Positions 9,007 through 18,100 of a stretch of 64,000 nt of DNA are shown here, piece by piece. Under the pieces are notes generated by a model. The model did no database searches, had not been told where the DNA came from, and saw nothing but the letters and a program-made list of their open reading frames with translations. Origin of the DNA: Bartonella quintana (GTDB taxonomy: Bacteria > Pseudomonadota > Alphaproteobacteria > Rhizobiales > Rhizobiaceae); assembly GCF_009936175.1 (NCBI RefSeq), contig NZ_AP019773.1, positions 1,305,001 through 1,369,000 on the forward strand, given 5' to 3'. A program made the translations under genes and the position numbers. Position 1 is the first letter of the stretch. Each line of letters begins with the position of its first letter.

Positions 9007-9522
9007 TTAAAAGTGATTACGCACCTTATTTTTTTCATCCTCTCTTTCATTGAGCAAACAATCCCGTAAGAGAAAATAGTTTCCATCCCCTGGTCGCACC
9101 ATTTTCACACATTTTTTCTTTGCAGTTTCGGAAAGCATGTCCCACATTTCACGAATTGCAAAATAAGCTTCACTTTCCAAATTAATACAGTGCTGATAAA
9201 CTTCTTTCTTTCTATCAGATGTCACTGAAGCAGCAATTTCCTTGCAATACACGCGTAAGTCAAAGACTGGAATAGTTAATTCAACAGGAATTTGTTGTAT
9301 CACGTAGTTCTTGGAAGAAAAATAACTGACAATTTTTACAACGCCAAAACAAAAAGCTAACGCACAAAAGAGCAGCATGCAAACAAAAGCGATCTTACGA
9401 TATAATTTTTTGAAATAAGCTTTTTGCCTCGTGCGGATTCTTTTTTCAATCAAGACCGTATCCTTTAATATCTCAAGATAAATTTTTACAGAAAAAAATG
9501 AGAGAAGTATCAATCCACACAA
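9007..9522 (-). CDS. Hypothetical membrane protein
   Basis: About 171 residues. There are two hydrophobic segments (residues 1-17 and ~46-68, AFVCMLLFCALAFCFGVVKI) separated by a strongly basic loop with RIRTRQKAYFKKLYRK. A ~95-residue extracytoplasmic-type domain then has four cysteines, including YCKEIAA, QHCINLE, KKCVKM and LRDCLLNE. The spaced cysteines suggest disulfides in the periplasm. The start is unclear: the frame opens with a TTG at 9522 and no ATG occurs before residue 49. I recognise no family. The codon pattern over the C-terminal domain looks real, but a decayed 5' end is possible. Confidence 0.5.
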   Translation of the reverse strand: MCGLILLSFFSVKIYLEILKDTVLIEKRIRTRQKAYFKKLYRKIAFVCMLLFCALAFCFGVVKIVSYFSSKNYVIQQIPVELTIPVFDLRVYCKEIAASVTSDRKKEVYQHCINLESEAYFAIREMWDMLSETAKKKCVKMVRPGDGNYFLLRDCLLNEREDEKNKVRNHF

Positions 9523-10314
9523 TACATGTCGTAGCAGCAGATTATCAATCTTTTATGTGAAAATACTTCTTTTTCTCGATGCCCTGAACATTTCTTATTT
9601 TCTTTGCTGTTTGCAACTCTTTTCAGAAACTTTTTGCGTTGACTTTATGAAATAGAGTACAGAAACATTATCATAAGACTTTTTTGATGTAAAATCCCCT
9701 GCAAGTCATATGAGTCATTTTCTGATCGAGAGAAACAAGCGTTGTTGAAGAAACACTGCCATTTTTGGGTACCAATAATAGCATGTTTTGTCGCTCGCCT
9801 ATCACGGCTTTGAGAATATGGCAAAAGATTTCACTTTGCCTTTAATACTTGTCCACCTCACATCCAAAACTGTAGAAATAAACTCCCTTCCTGCTTTTTT
9901 TGTTTTTGATGCCCCCTCAAGAGAAGAGATAAAGCTCTTTTTTTAAAAAAAGAACGAGACATCATCAGAAGTGATGATATCCCTTTGCAATGCTTTATTG
10001 GGAAACTTTTTAATAGAATGAGAGAATGATGATTTTTGTCTTTTCCAGACTTCATCACTATAAAAACAGGAAGACTGGTGAGGACTGCTTTATCATAAAA
10101 AGGCGTTTTTAAAATGGCTCCCAAAAACATAAAATTTGGAAATTATAGCCCTCCTTTTCCAGGCTATAAACCTGAAGAGAACATCATTCAATTTAAAAAA
10201 ACCTGACAGCAATACTCTCTAACGAGATCACCTAATTTTTAGAACTTCTCAGGCTTCTTGGGTAATGGAGTGTCAAAATGGAAAAAATAACCAAGATGAG
10301 CGATTTCTAACATT
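9523..10314. other. Intergenic region, no gene seen
   Basis: About 790 bp. No supported coding frame, RNA gene or clear repeat. Short frames here lack ribosome-binding sites and have no recognisable content. Confidence 0.5.
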
Positions 10315-10560
10315 TTACTTGTTTTTGACATTTTCAAGATCTTGGAGGATCGTTTCTAATTGTTTTTCCAAAGCATCCATGCGTTCCAAAATTTTCGTGA
10401 TATTTTGGCTCTGTTTTTTATAAAAACGTTCGATGTCTTGATGCATTTGGTTCAACAGTGCATTTAAAGGAGCATGTCCCATTCTTCCGCTGGCATAAAG
10501 AACCACGCGAATATGTTCAGGATCATCGATATCAGCGATAGAAAATGGAAAAAGTGCCAT
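10315..10560 (-). CDS. Small hypothetical protein with C-terminal coiled coil
   Basis: 81 residues starting at an ATG with AAGGAAAG nine bases upstream, a good site. The N-terminal half (FPFSIADIDDPEHIRVVLYA) looks like a folded strand-turn segment. The C-terminal half is a heptad-patterned coiled coil (ITKILERMDALEKQLETILQ), suggesting oligomerisation. No family is recognised. It stands alone between non-coding stretches; directly upstream lies a copy of the DUF4167 3' end. Confidence 0.65.
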   Translation of the reverse strand: MALFPFSIADIDDPEHIRVVLYASGRMGHAPLNALLNQMHQDIERFYKKQSQNITKILERMDALEKQLETILQDLENVKNK

Positions 10561-10689
10561 TGTATTCTTTCCTTTTAATAAACGCTAAACCAGCGCTATG
10601 AATAGATTTCTGTGCATTTTTATCAACAAACTTTTGTAGCATGCAGCCCCCCAGGCAAAACCCATTGAGAAACTCTTGAAAAAAATTTT

Positions 10690-10806
10690 TCTCTATCGAA
10701 GATATTACGACCCGGCATCGATATGATTTTCTCTGAATCTCTTCACCCAAGCAAAGGGAAACTGGAACCTAACCTTCCAGAATAAAGTCCAACTGGAACA
10801 AAGAAG
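10690..10806 (-). repeat. Copy of the DUF4167 gene 3' end (copy 2)
   Basis: Read on the minus strand it gives a GEEIQRKSYRCRVVISS segment, a degraded version of GEEIKRKPRRRRVMTSS at the end of the DUF4167 protein (5823-6563). Homology also extends into flanking sequence shared with copy 3 at 11819-11965. The rest of 10561-10891 shows nothing else. Confidence 0.75.
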
Positions 10807-10891
10807 CTTTGAAAAAGTTTTGCAGTAAGAAAGCCGCCCACAGCTACAGATTGCACTCCATATTGTCATCCTCTCATTTAGAAAGTCTTTT

Positions 10892-11260
10892 ATGAATACC
10901 CTTGTTTTTATCCTCTTAGTGGTTTCATGTACAGATGATTTTAACAGCTGTTATTCTAACAATACAATGGCTAAAACCTACCCAACAGCTCAAGCATGTG
11001 AACAAGCCATGATACCATCTACCAAACAATTTGCATCTTATGGGCAACAAATCTTTGCTCAATGCACAAAGGCACATGCAAACCTCCACAAACAAAAAGT
11101 AAATCTGATCTGGTCCGTGACAAACCGAGGCAACTTCCTGCTTAAAAGCCAAAGCACCAATGATACTTATATACCCGCAGTCCATGAAGCAGATGTTTTG
11201 ACCACATCATCCCCTCTTCTACGCCCTGCCCCTATAAACTTCTTGTATAAAAACCCTTAA
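10892..11260 (+). CDS. Small putative exported protein
   Basis: 122 residues. The N-terminus (MNTLVFILLVVSCTDDFNSC) is a short hydrophobic segment ending at a cysteine, weakly like a signal peptide or lipoprotein signal. Five cysteines follow in the first 75 residues (CTDDFNSC, ACEQAM, AQCTKA). No strong ribosome-binding site is visible before the ATG. The gene is 50 bp upstream of, and on the same strand as, the next membrane protein, so the two may be one transcript. No family is recognised; secretion is an inference. Confidence 0.55.
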   Translation: MNTLVFILLVVSCTDDFNSCYSNNTMAKTYPTAQACEQAMIPSTKQFASYGQQIFAQCTKAHANLHKQKVNLIWSVTNRGNFLLKSQSTNDTYIPAVHEADVLTTSSPLLRPAPINFLYKNP

Positions 11261-11310
11261 AAGAATAAACTCATCTCATTCTAAGAAAACAATCAATAGA
11301 AGAATGCAGC

Positions 11311-11763
11311 ATGGTGAATAATAAGCAGATTCATACTTCAAAAGACCATCATACAGAGCAAGGTGCTCCACTGCCTCAAGACTTCCCCTTAGACCCTGCA
11401 GCAGAACGTGTGAGAAAAAAGCTTATGCGTTTCATGATTATTTCCATTTCAATAACGCTCATTCTTACCCTTACTGTCTTGTCTTTAGCTGTCTACAAAA
11501 TAATAGCAACAGGATCAGCTCCAAAACAAACAGCTAGCTTTTCCTCACACAGCAAAAATCTAGAAGTTGCCCACCATACACTTTCCTTACCGGAAGGAAC
11601 ACAGATTTTGTCACACAGTCTTTCAGAACACAATATTGTGTTAAAGATCTTAACGCCAGACGGGAAAACGAAATTCATGATTTACAATTATCATACTGGA
11701 GCACCTATCGCTATCCTTTGTGTTGAAACACCAAAAGAAAAATCGACCACCCAACCCCATTAA
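11311..11763 (+). CDS. Small single-pass membrane protein (DUF6476-like)
   Basis: 150 residues: a ~35-residue polar N-terminus, one membrane helix at about 45-67 (MIISISITLILTLTVLSLAV), and a ~75-residue C-terminal domain with SLPEGTQILSHSLSEHNIVL and IYNYHTGAPIAILCVE. The layout and the short beta-rich tail resemble the DUF6476 family of alphaproteobacterial membrane proteins; I judge this by pattern only. The topology should place the C-terminal domain in the periplasm. It follows the small exported protein by 50 bp. Confidence 0.6.
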   Translation: MVNNKQIHTSKDHHTEQGAPLPQDFPLDPAAERVRKKLMRFMIISISITLILTLTVLSLAVYKIIATGSAPKQTASFSSHSKNLEVAHHTLSLPEGTQILSHSLSEHNIVLKILTPDGKTKFMIYNYHTGAPIAILCVETPKEKSTTQPH

Positions 11764-11818
11764 ACTAGCAACATTTCACAAGTGTTTAAACAGTGCTCTT
11801 TTGTAAACAGTGCTCTTT

Positions 11819-11965
11819 TGTTTAAGCATTTTCCTTTGCCGAAGATGTTATCACCCACCATCGACGTGGTTTTCGGAAGATTTCCTCACCTAAGCAAAAG
11901 TAAACAGGAAAGCACCCTTTGGAAAGCCACCAGCTTGAAACCAGTCCACTGGAACCAAAGAAGGA
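11819..11965 (-). repeat. Copy of the DUF4167 gene 3' end (copy 3)
   Basis: The stretch matches 5821-5905 (the last codons of the DUF4167 gene) and continues into sequence shared with copy 2 (both have a CACTGGAACC/AACTGGAAC motif). It has no usable frame. The rest of 11764-12737 holds only the small frame at 12446-12550. Confidence 0.7.
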
Positions 11966-12445
11966 ATGCACCATATAACCCCTGCGCCATTCTATCATTC
12001 ACTGTCAAGTTTTCCGGTACCAATATTTTTCCTCTTAAGCCAATTTTCAGCAAGTAAAAGCAGTGTTTCTTAAGGGATAGTTGGATCGAACCCAAACATC
12101 TCCCACAGGTCAACTTCATATAGATATCTGTTCTGACAGAGATACCGTCCATTTAAAAAAAACATGGAAAAACGAGCGGCGGAAATTTCTTTGCGCACCC
12201 TCCCTCTCATTGTTTATCAAAAGAGGCAGTGGGTCATTATCCTGTATTTTCTTACCATCACAAGCTTCACGAAATACACGTTACAAATCGCTCCAAAAAC
12301 TTTTATGTTTCATGCCCTACCAACATTGTCAAATCCGCATTCAGAATTTTAAATGCCCCCTTTTCTCTGAGGGCCTCTTTTCTTGACAAATTCTTCTTCC
12401 GAAAGGCAAAATATTGCCTCTTTGAATAAAAAAGAGAAAGACTTC

Positions 12446-12550
12446 CTACACACAAAGGAGTCTTTGCTTTCTCTTTTGTACGCCAATGGCAAAAGCTACA
12501 AAAAGATGAGGAACCACACATCCCAATGCTAAAAAAATCATTTTACGCAT
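12446..12550 (-). CDS. Possible 34-residue hydrophobic peptide
   Basis: On the minus strand a strong GGGGAGAAA site precedes ATG at 12550. The peptide (MRKMIFLALGCVVPHLFVAF then a basic tail) is a single membrane helix with charged ends, similar in shape to small phage or toxin membrane peptides. An inverted repeat (AAAAGAGAAAGACT at about 12429 with AGTCTTTGCTTTCTCTTTT at about 12460) overlaps its 3' end and could be a terminator. There is no homology evidence, so it could be chance. Confidence 0.35.
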   Translation of the reverse strand: MRKMIFLALGCVVPHLFVAFAIGVQKRKQRLLCV

Positions 12551-12737
12551 CTCATTTCTCCCCGTTCAATGACATTGAATCTGTCCAAGATATGAGGGTG
12601 AAATAAACTAAGGATGCATTTTCCTGCACCTTAAAAGCCTCTCATCAAGCTTCGTACAAGATATCTTCTCCCGCCTCTTTTTCCTTAAGGAAAAACACCC
12701 GAAACAATTTTTTGTCTCTTGTTAAGAGTTTTAGTTT

Positions 12738-13709
12738 TCACGCTTTAACAGCATAAACAACTGCCACATTGACGGGACGCGTTTCATCTCCTCCTGTTTT
12801 TTTCAAAGAGATCTTATGTTCATGTGCCTCTGCAGACTTTGTCTCCCAAACCTTATTTTTATTGGGATGATTATAGATGGCCTCCCACCCATTTGTAGAA
12901 GCAATAATATCTACTAACTTAGTGTAAACATCATATTTATGCGTATGCTCACCGGCACGCTCTGTTGTCCCTTCATGGGTATGAGCTTTAAAAGAATCTT
13001 CTTGTTTAGTTCCCAGACTGCGTTTTTTATCAATCCCTTTTCCGCTATCGAGCCCCCGCAAAAACATTCCCCGTAAATCGGGAACATTGAATGTTGTTTG
13101 GCCATCTCCTTTTCCCCATGTTTCACCAAGGGCTTCAAAGAGATCAGCATATTCCTTGCGTGAATATTCTTTACCATCGCAAACAAGCCAACCATCAGGC
13201 AGTTTTTCCATAGCAAAAGTGCCAATAAAGCCGGATGGAAAATTGTCTTTATCGACGGGATTGGTTAAAAACCAACCATCAGTATTTTTTCCATCGATGT
13301 TACGAATGTAGACAAGCTCATAAAGACCACCAATTTGAATTTCTTGCCCTTTTAAGGGTGCTATCCCACTCTTAGTTATCTTATACACAGGCTGCATGGG
13401 CAATTGTTTTAAAGCAATATTTGTTATTCCCCGATTTTGCTTTTGTGCTTTGAAGCGCACAACAATACCGTCCATATAAGCCTCAATAGGAGAGTTTGTG
13501 ATCAAACGAATAGATGTTTTATCCTCATTGATTGTAAACTGTGTCTCCATCACTCCCCCATTATCCAATAAATATTCTTTGATGCGCTGCATCATAACGC
13601 GAGCGCTATTATTGACTGAACTTGGAGGTTGTCCTTCTGCCCAGTTTATATTCACATCGGCATAAGCATTTTCGGCGGCCTCAAGCGACCAATTATAAAT
13701 CGAACTCAT
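12738..13709 (-). CDS. Phage tail-collar domain protein (tail fibre-like)
   Basis: 323 residues. The N-terminal ~110 residues include WAEGQPPSSVNNSARVMMQR, a capsid/tail attachment motif common at the base of tail-fibre proteins. The middle holds a phage Tail_Collar domain: GFIGTFAMEKLPDGWLVCDG, DLFEALGETWGKGDGQTTFN, VPDLRGMFLRGLDSG. The tail (KAHTHEGTTERAGEHTH; ETRPVNVAVVYAVKA) has the HxH metal-binding pattern of such fibres. It would be the receptor-facing part of the particle. It overlaps the upstream gene by 4 bp (ATGA), showing translational coupling, and is the last gene of the minus-strand structural cluster. Confidence 0.88.
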   Translation of the reverse strand: MSSIYNWSLEAAENAYADVNINWAEGQPPSSVNNSARVMMQRIKEYLLDNGGVMETQFTINEDKTSIRLITNSPIEAYMDGIVVRFKAQKQNRGITNIALKQLPMQPVYKITKSGIAPLKGQEIQIGGLYELVYIRNIDGKNTDGWFLTNPVDKDNFPSGFIGTFAMEKLPDGWLVCDGKEYSRKEYADLFEALGETWGKGDGQTTFNVPDLRGMFLRGLDSGKGIDKKRSLGTKQEDSFKAHTHEGTTERAGEHTHKYDVYTKLVDIIASTNGWEAIYNHPNKNKVWETKSAEAHEHKISLKKTGGDETRPVNVAVVYAVKA

Positions 13710-14830
13710 AGAATATATCCTCTTTGTAAAAAACGAAAACGAGCAAAGATCGAAGAAAGAAAGCGAACGATTTTATTTTTAGACGCTGTGATTTTCTCTA
13801 TTTGCAAACCAATTTTACGATAATCGACATGCAATAATTTGGTTTTTGCATTTATATAAACAGCATCGGGCTTCAAACGCAGCACATCTTGGGCAATGAC
13901 ACCACGATAAAGTTGAGGATCTCCCTTATAGTTAAAGATATAAATTGGATAACCATTTTTTTCTCCTATGGGCACAATATTTTCTTTGGCTCTGAGATCG
14001 GAAAGGCCTAGAATTCCTCCCATCAATCCAAGCAACTGCTGGATATCGCGGAATGGATCTTTTGTGACGGAAGGCGTTGTTATTACTTGTCCTGATTTTG
14101 TTCCGTAATCACCGGCAGCTTTTGTTCCCAACCTTAACAGCCTTTCTAATTGGTTCCATCCTTGATTATCTTTTTCTAACCATTTTTGGCGCTCTGCATC
14201 CAAGATGCGTTGGCGGTTTTCATCTTGGATCAATCCACCTTTTAAAAGATTGCTTAGTGCATTGCTTTGTCCTTGAAAGTAGCTGTTTGCTGCATTAATC
14301 TGGTCACGCAATGAGCTATCAATCATCTGATTAGCATTCATCATATTATTCACATCTTGATTATATTGCTGGGCTTTAGCCTGAGTTGCCAATGTGCCGA
14401 GTTCATCGGTGAGTACCCCGGTATGGGCACCAGATCCATAACGCCCAGCTCCAGCCATAGATTGATTAATGGCCTCGGAAGTTTTGCTGAGTGCATTTTG
14501 TAACGCAGCATCAAATTTAGTATTTTGTCCAATCAAGTTTCCCTTCGCCATATCGAGAAGATTCGTAGCAGTTTGGGTTGGACCATTAAACCACTGTGTT
14601 AATGCTGGATTGTTATACTGACCAGCAGCCTTTTCTAACCCGGCGATAGCATTTTTTGTCGCATCGCTGAGCCCCGCTACCCGCTCACCCTCATAAACAT
14701 TTCCGCCAATTCCTTTATTATAAAGGTCGAGGGCGTCAGCACTCACTTTTTTAAGGATCTCTTCAGCCCAAGCGGGTGGTGCATTTGTTTGTGTTGTTGT
14801 TTGGACTTGAGGTGTTGTTTTTTTCCTCAT
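13706..14830 (-). CDS. Phage internal/ejection-type protein with C-terminal S74 chaperone domain
   Basis: 374 residues. The N-terminal ~250 residues are rich in Ala, Asn and Gln with long amphipathic helices (KNAIAGLEKAAGQYNNPALT; SMAGAGRYGSGAHTGVLTDE), like podovirus DNA-ejection or tail-internal proteins. The C-terminus carries a Peptidase_S74 intramolecular chaperone: LSDLRAKENIVPIGEKNGYP, YNYKG-type IFNYKG, and GVIAQDVLRLKPDAV. In phages this domain cleaves itself off after helping trimerisation. Finding it on a protein of this sort is known in podoviruses. It overlaps both neighbours by 4 bp, so it belongs to one operon with 12738-13709 and 14827-15288. Confidence 0.78.
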   Translation of the reverse strand: MRKKTTPQVQTTTQTNAPPAWAEEILKKVSADALDLYNKGIGGNVYEGERVAGLSDATKNAIAGLEKAAGQYNNPALTQWFNGPTQTATNLLDMAKGNLIGQNTKFDAALQNALSKTSEAINQSMAGAGRYGSGAHTGVLTDELGTLATQAKAQQYNQDVNNMMNANQMIDSSLRDQINAANSYFQGQSNALSNLLKGGLIQDENRQRILDAERQKWLEKDNQGWNQLERLLRLGTKAAGDYGTKSGQVITTPSVTKDPFRDIQQLLGLMGGILGLSDLRAKENIVPIGEKNGYPIYIFNYKGDPQLYRGVIAQDVLRLKPDAVYINAKTKLLHVDYRKIGLQIEKITASKNKIVRFLSSIFARFRFLQRGYIL

Positions 14831-15288
14831 GTGACAAGAACCTTTCTATAATGAATAAGATTACGACAATATCCGTGATGGGCGAGCATTTTAGACCATC
14901 CAGACCTTCCAAACATATGGACTTCTTCGGCATTGATTGTTCTCGCCCATTCTTCGACTTTTTCGATCGATTTGACCAATTTCAGTCCTCCCTCTCCAGC
15001 GAGATCTGAAAGAACAACACGTTTTTTTCCTGTATGTGTTATTTCAACTTTGGTAATGGCAAAAGCGCTAAATTGGGTTTTGTTTTTTAAGATCAGCCAC
15101 AATTGTGCCCTGCCAGTGGCCAGTTCTTGAGCGATTGTTTTTAGGCAAACATCATCAGGAAAGCGCTTAGCATATTTTTTTAATGCAGCATTTATAGGAT
15201 CTTTGAATTGTGCAATTTTTTTCCATGACCATTGATCTGTCAGATAAGCAGAATAAAGATTTTGATTTTCGTGTTTGCATTTCATCAT
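14827..15288 (-). CDS. Phage-cluster protein, possible GNAT-like fold
   Basis: 153 residues, with no signal or membrane segment. The order of elements (ALKKYAKRFPDDVCLKTIAQ, then GRAQLWLILKNKTQFSAFAI strand pair, then LSDLAGEGGLKLVKSIEKVE, then MFGRSGWSKMLAHHGY) resembles a degenerate GNAT acetyltransferase as found in structural clusters of some podoviruses, but no acetyl-CoA motif is clear. It overlaps the next gene by 4 bp. Function in particle formation is unknown; placement in the cluster is certain. Confidence 0.6.
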   Translation of the reverse strand: MMKCKHENQNLYSAYLTDQWSWKKIAQFKDPINAALKKYAKRFPDDVCLKTIAQELATGRAQLWLILKNKTQFSAFAITKVEITHTGKKRVVLSDLAGEGGLKLVKSIEKVEEWARTINAEEVHMFGRSGWSKMLAHHGYCRNLIHYRKVLVT

Positions 15289-15457
15289 TTTCGCTCTTTC
15301 AGCTTTTTGGTAGCGCCTTCTCTAACGACTATAAAGCCAGCAGAGGCATTGTTTTCTTACGCGCTGTGCTTAACAGCTTTCTTTTTTTAAGAGGAAGTCT
15401 TTTAGCGCATATATGCTTTTTTAAGGGGGTCCTGTTATCGCCATCGTTTTTAATGGT

Positions 15458-16930
15458 TTATCGTGTCCCAGCGGACTTCAACTCAACATCGAATCCGGTT
15501 ACATGAGACCAATTCATGCCTTCAGGGATTCGCAATTTAAAGCGATAAAATCGTGCCCTTGCCCGTGAATGGATTTGGCCGGTGTTATGAGAAGGCTTTT
15601 TTTCTGGCAACCAAATAGTTTTTTCTTCGAGTGCTTGACGAAAGCGCATTCCCACAGACAAATAAAACTCTGAGCTATTGATTTGAGGCATAATATTTTT
15701 CACGCGTGTTACCATTCCATTTGTCTGCCCCATTTCTTGTGAAGTGACCACACAAGCCATAGGTGGCCCAGAAAACGAACCGAGTCTTCCCTGATGATCA
15801 AATGCACCAAGGATAGGCGATTCATTTTTCCAAGCTTTACTGTCCAGAGACAAGGATAAATCATCAAGACTCTGTGTAACGTTATCGAGTCCTTCTAAAG
15901 TAGTTCCCGTCAAGAAAATAGGGAGAATCAGTTTGATGTCGACAACCGCTTTTGTCCATTTTTGCAATCCCCAATCGTAAATGAACAAGATACGTTTGAC
16001 ATCATCATCGGTATCGATCATCCAATAAACGCGGTTATACACTCCATCGATAGCAGCAGAGAGATTATACCTATTACTCTGACCGAATTTTGAAGTTATG
16101 GTTCGATCAACTTTTTCGAACCCAATTGGTATAATCTGTCCGTCTTTTGTCATCTGATAAAATCCGCCTTCATCAGCAAAGAAGGCCAGATCCCCTCGAC
16201 AAACGATAGATTCAGAGTTTTTTGCGCCCCGTTTATCGTGGATTTTTTGGAAACTGAAAACAATCTTGGATCCAGGGATAAAAGAGCCTGCATAGATTGC
16301 AGACCGCATAAAGATGAGTGGATTTGTTGTTTCGGTTGCGCCTTGCACGAACCCTCCATCGGGAAAATCTTGAAAATCACAGCTTTTTTTCCCCACGGTC
16401 CAAAATTCAGCATCGTTCAACCCCGACCAATGGACACGTCTTGGATGCTCGGTCAATTTCATCAGACAAACGAAATCGCCCCATACCCGAACGATTCCGG
16501 CTTGTGGTGGATTTCCTTTTAAATTTCTAAATCTTTCGTCATGATTAATGTCGATGACTTGTGGTTTATCATTTGCGTTGACAGCAATGACATAATCGCC
16601 AAACAAAGCAAAGGACCATGGAGCATGGATATTTGCGGAATAAGGTTCTCCTTTTCTGCTGATATCTTTCCACTTCATGTTTAGATTATCGAGAAGGTAG
16701 ATTTTTTTTTCTGTTCCCACGATAATCGACACGCCATTTTTTTCTCTCACAGCAATAGCGCCTAAAATTGGATCAGGGCAAGATTCTGAAAAAGGTTTAA
16801 AGCCGGGCATAGGAATATAGGAGCCATCAGCTGGCAACAGGTTGATAAGCTCATCGGTAAAAGCGCCATTAAGATCAGCGACGTCGGGCCGATAATCAGC
16901 AACTGGAAGAAAAGCCATTGAGAACCTCAT
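15458..16930 (-). CDS. Phage virion protein, beta-propeller-like (tail/DNA stabilisation type)
   Basis: 490 residues, almost all beta. Repeating blade-like segments occur, for example IIVGTEKKIYLLDNLNMKW, PWSFALFGDYVIAVNANDKP, GIVRVWGDFVCLMKLTEHPR and GDLAFFADEGGFYQMTKDGQ. Proteins of this kind sit between the adaptor and tail-tip genes of P22/N4-like phages and form the tail hub or stabilise packaged DNA. Gene order here (adaptor upstream, ejection and collar proteins downstream) supports that. The start MRFSMAF has an alternative ATG four codons in. A degenerate copy of its first ~60 codons lies just upstream (16990-17180). Confidence 0.72.
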   Translation of the reverse strand: MRFSMAFLPVADYRPDVADLNGAFTDELINLLPADGSYIPMPGFKPFSESCPDPILGAIAVREKNGVSIIVGTEKKIYLLDNLNMKWKDISRKGEPYSANIHAPWSFALFGDYVIAVNANDKPQVIDINHDERFRNLKGNPPQAGIVRVWGDFVCLMKLTEHPRRVHWSGLNDAEFWTVGKKSCDFQDFPDGGFVQGATETTNPLIFMRSAIYAGSFIPGSKIVFSFQKIHDKRGAKNSESIVCRGDLAFFADEGGFYQMTKDGQIIPIGFEKVDRTITSKFGQSNRYNLSAAIDGVYNRVYWMIDTDDDVKRILFIYDWGLQKWTKAVVDIKLILPIFLTGTTLEGLDNVTQSLDDLSLSLDSKAWKNESPILGAFDHQGRLGSFSGPPMACVVTSQEMGQTNGMVTRVKNIMPQINSSEFYLSVGMRFRQALEEKTIWLPEKKPSHNTGQIHSRARARFYRFKLRIPEGMNWSHVTGFDVELKSAGTR

Positions 16931-16989
16931 GAAAAGAATATTTGAAGAACCTTATCCGTGGGATGTATCAAATCACTAAGGCTTGTTTT

Positions 16990-17180
16990 TATTTTAACAG
17001 CAAGAGCCCCTGATAATGGGATCAGGACAAAACTCTGAAAGAATTGTAAAGCTCAGGCCTCTATACAGTAAGTGGGCATCAAACAGACTGACAAGCGCAT
17101 GAATAAACTCTTTCTGTCAGCAACGCTAAGTCAGGTATCAATGCCCGGGATGATGCCAGTCATCAAGAACTGGAAAAAAA
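16990..17180 (-). pseudogene. Degraded copy of the 5' end of the propeller gene
   Basis: This stretch aligns with about 16750-16920, the start of the neighbouring gene (shared GGATCAGG.CAA.A.TCTGAAA and similar blocks), with many substitutions and stops. It lies in tandem, same orientation, between the propeller gene and the adaptor gene. It is a relic of a duplication or of an older, longer gene. Confidence 0.65.
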
Positions 17181-17185
17181 TTCCT

Positions 17186-17881
17186 TTAAAACCTCATTGG
17201 CAGAATATGTGCCGAGTCTGTTCTGCGTGAAGTTTCAAATCGCAAAGCTTGGAGCTGTTCTTGAAAGTCTTTGAAAGAAACAGCAGCATATTCAGGATCT
17301 TTTAGGATGTTTTTGTAGAGTTCGTATTTTGCACGTGCTTTAATGAGATCAAATGCATGCATCAACCAAGGATTCCCCTCCTCCATGAGCTGTTCATCCC
17401 CAAACCAAAGTGGAAAATAAAAAAGATGCACAGTTTCAACATCTTGTGGTGTTGGAAAGAGTCCTATTTTTTGCTCAAGGCAAGTATAAAAGAGCGGTGT
17501 TCCCTGCAAAGGCGGTGATCCATATTGTTGTTGCAAGGCCTGGATGGGTTTATGAAACAATTGTGTTTGTGTTGCAGCCTGTATTCCCAACAGGACAGCT
17601 TCAAGATTTTTTTCTGATTGAATAAAAATCCCCTCTTCTTGCCCATACCATGTTTTTCCACTTTGTGTTTTGAATGTCGCCTCTCTTTTTTTATTAAAGA
17701 AAAAGGGTTCGCGTTCACACAAACGCAAAGCGGTAAGAATGGAATCTCGAATTTGAAGGGAATACTCAGCTGTTGTATCATCAATTTCATCTTGAATAAG
17801 CGCGACCATATCAGAAAAAGTTTTAGCATGGTCTGCCTGCAAGAGCTTGGGATGATTGGATTGAGTTTGGGAAACGGTCAT
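17186..17881 (-). CDS. Phage head-tail adaptor-like protein
   Basis: 231 residues, mostly helical, with no membrane segment. It contains FSDMVALIQDEIDDTT and ILTALRLCEREPFFFNKKRE near the N-terminus, and WLMHAFDLIKARAKYELYKN in the C-terminal half; this arrangement matches phage adaptor proteins of the P22 gp4 / DUF6682 kind, which seal the portal and connect it to the tail. Its position directly after the capsid gene and before the tail genes agrees. No close relative can be named from sequence alone. Confidence 0.65.
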   Translation of the reverse strand: MTVSQTQSNHPKLLQADHAKTFSDMVALIQDEIDDTTAEYSLQIRDSILTALRLCEREPFFFNKKREATFKTQSGKTWYGQEEGIFIQSEKNLEAVLLGIQAATQTQLFHKPIQALQQQYGSPPLQGTPLFYTCLEQKIGLFPTPQDVETVHLFYFPLWFGDEQLMEEGNPWLMHAFDLIKARAKYELYKNILKDPEYAAVSFKDFQEQLQALRFETSRRTDSAHILPMRF

Positions 17882-17989
17882 GACAAGTTATAATCCTTTT
17901 GCGTATGATGCATTTTAGGGATTACTCCTCCTCCCCAACAGAAAAGTCTGTTGAGAAGAAGAAGAGGAAAGCTTGCAGCTTTCCTGCTT

Positions 17990-18100
17990 TTAAAAATATT
18001 CTCATTGCATCTTTGCTTTGAGATGTTTTATTTCTCTCGTTCCTGCTTTGAAAAGTGTTCTCCCTGCACTTCCCTGCACTTTTGCGTTGAGAGGTTTTTA
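17990..18100 (-). repeat. Repeat block downstream of the capsid gene
   Basis: The block (TTCTCATTGCATCTTTGCTT, then TTTATTTCTCTCGTTCCTGC, then TTCTCCCTGCACTTCC) ends at the capsid gene stop. It is nearly identical to 19374-19482 on the other side of the same gene, same orientation. Inside it a 10-bp CACTTCCCTG element is repeated. Confidence 0.75.
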
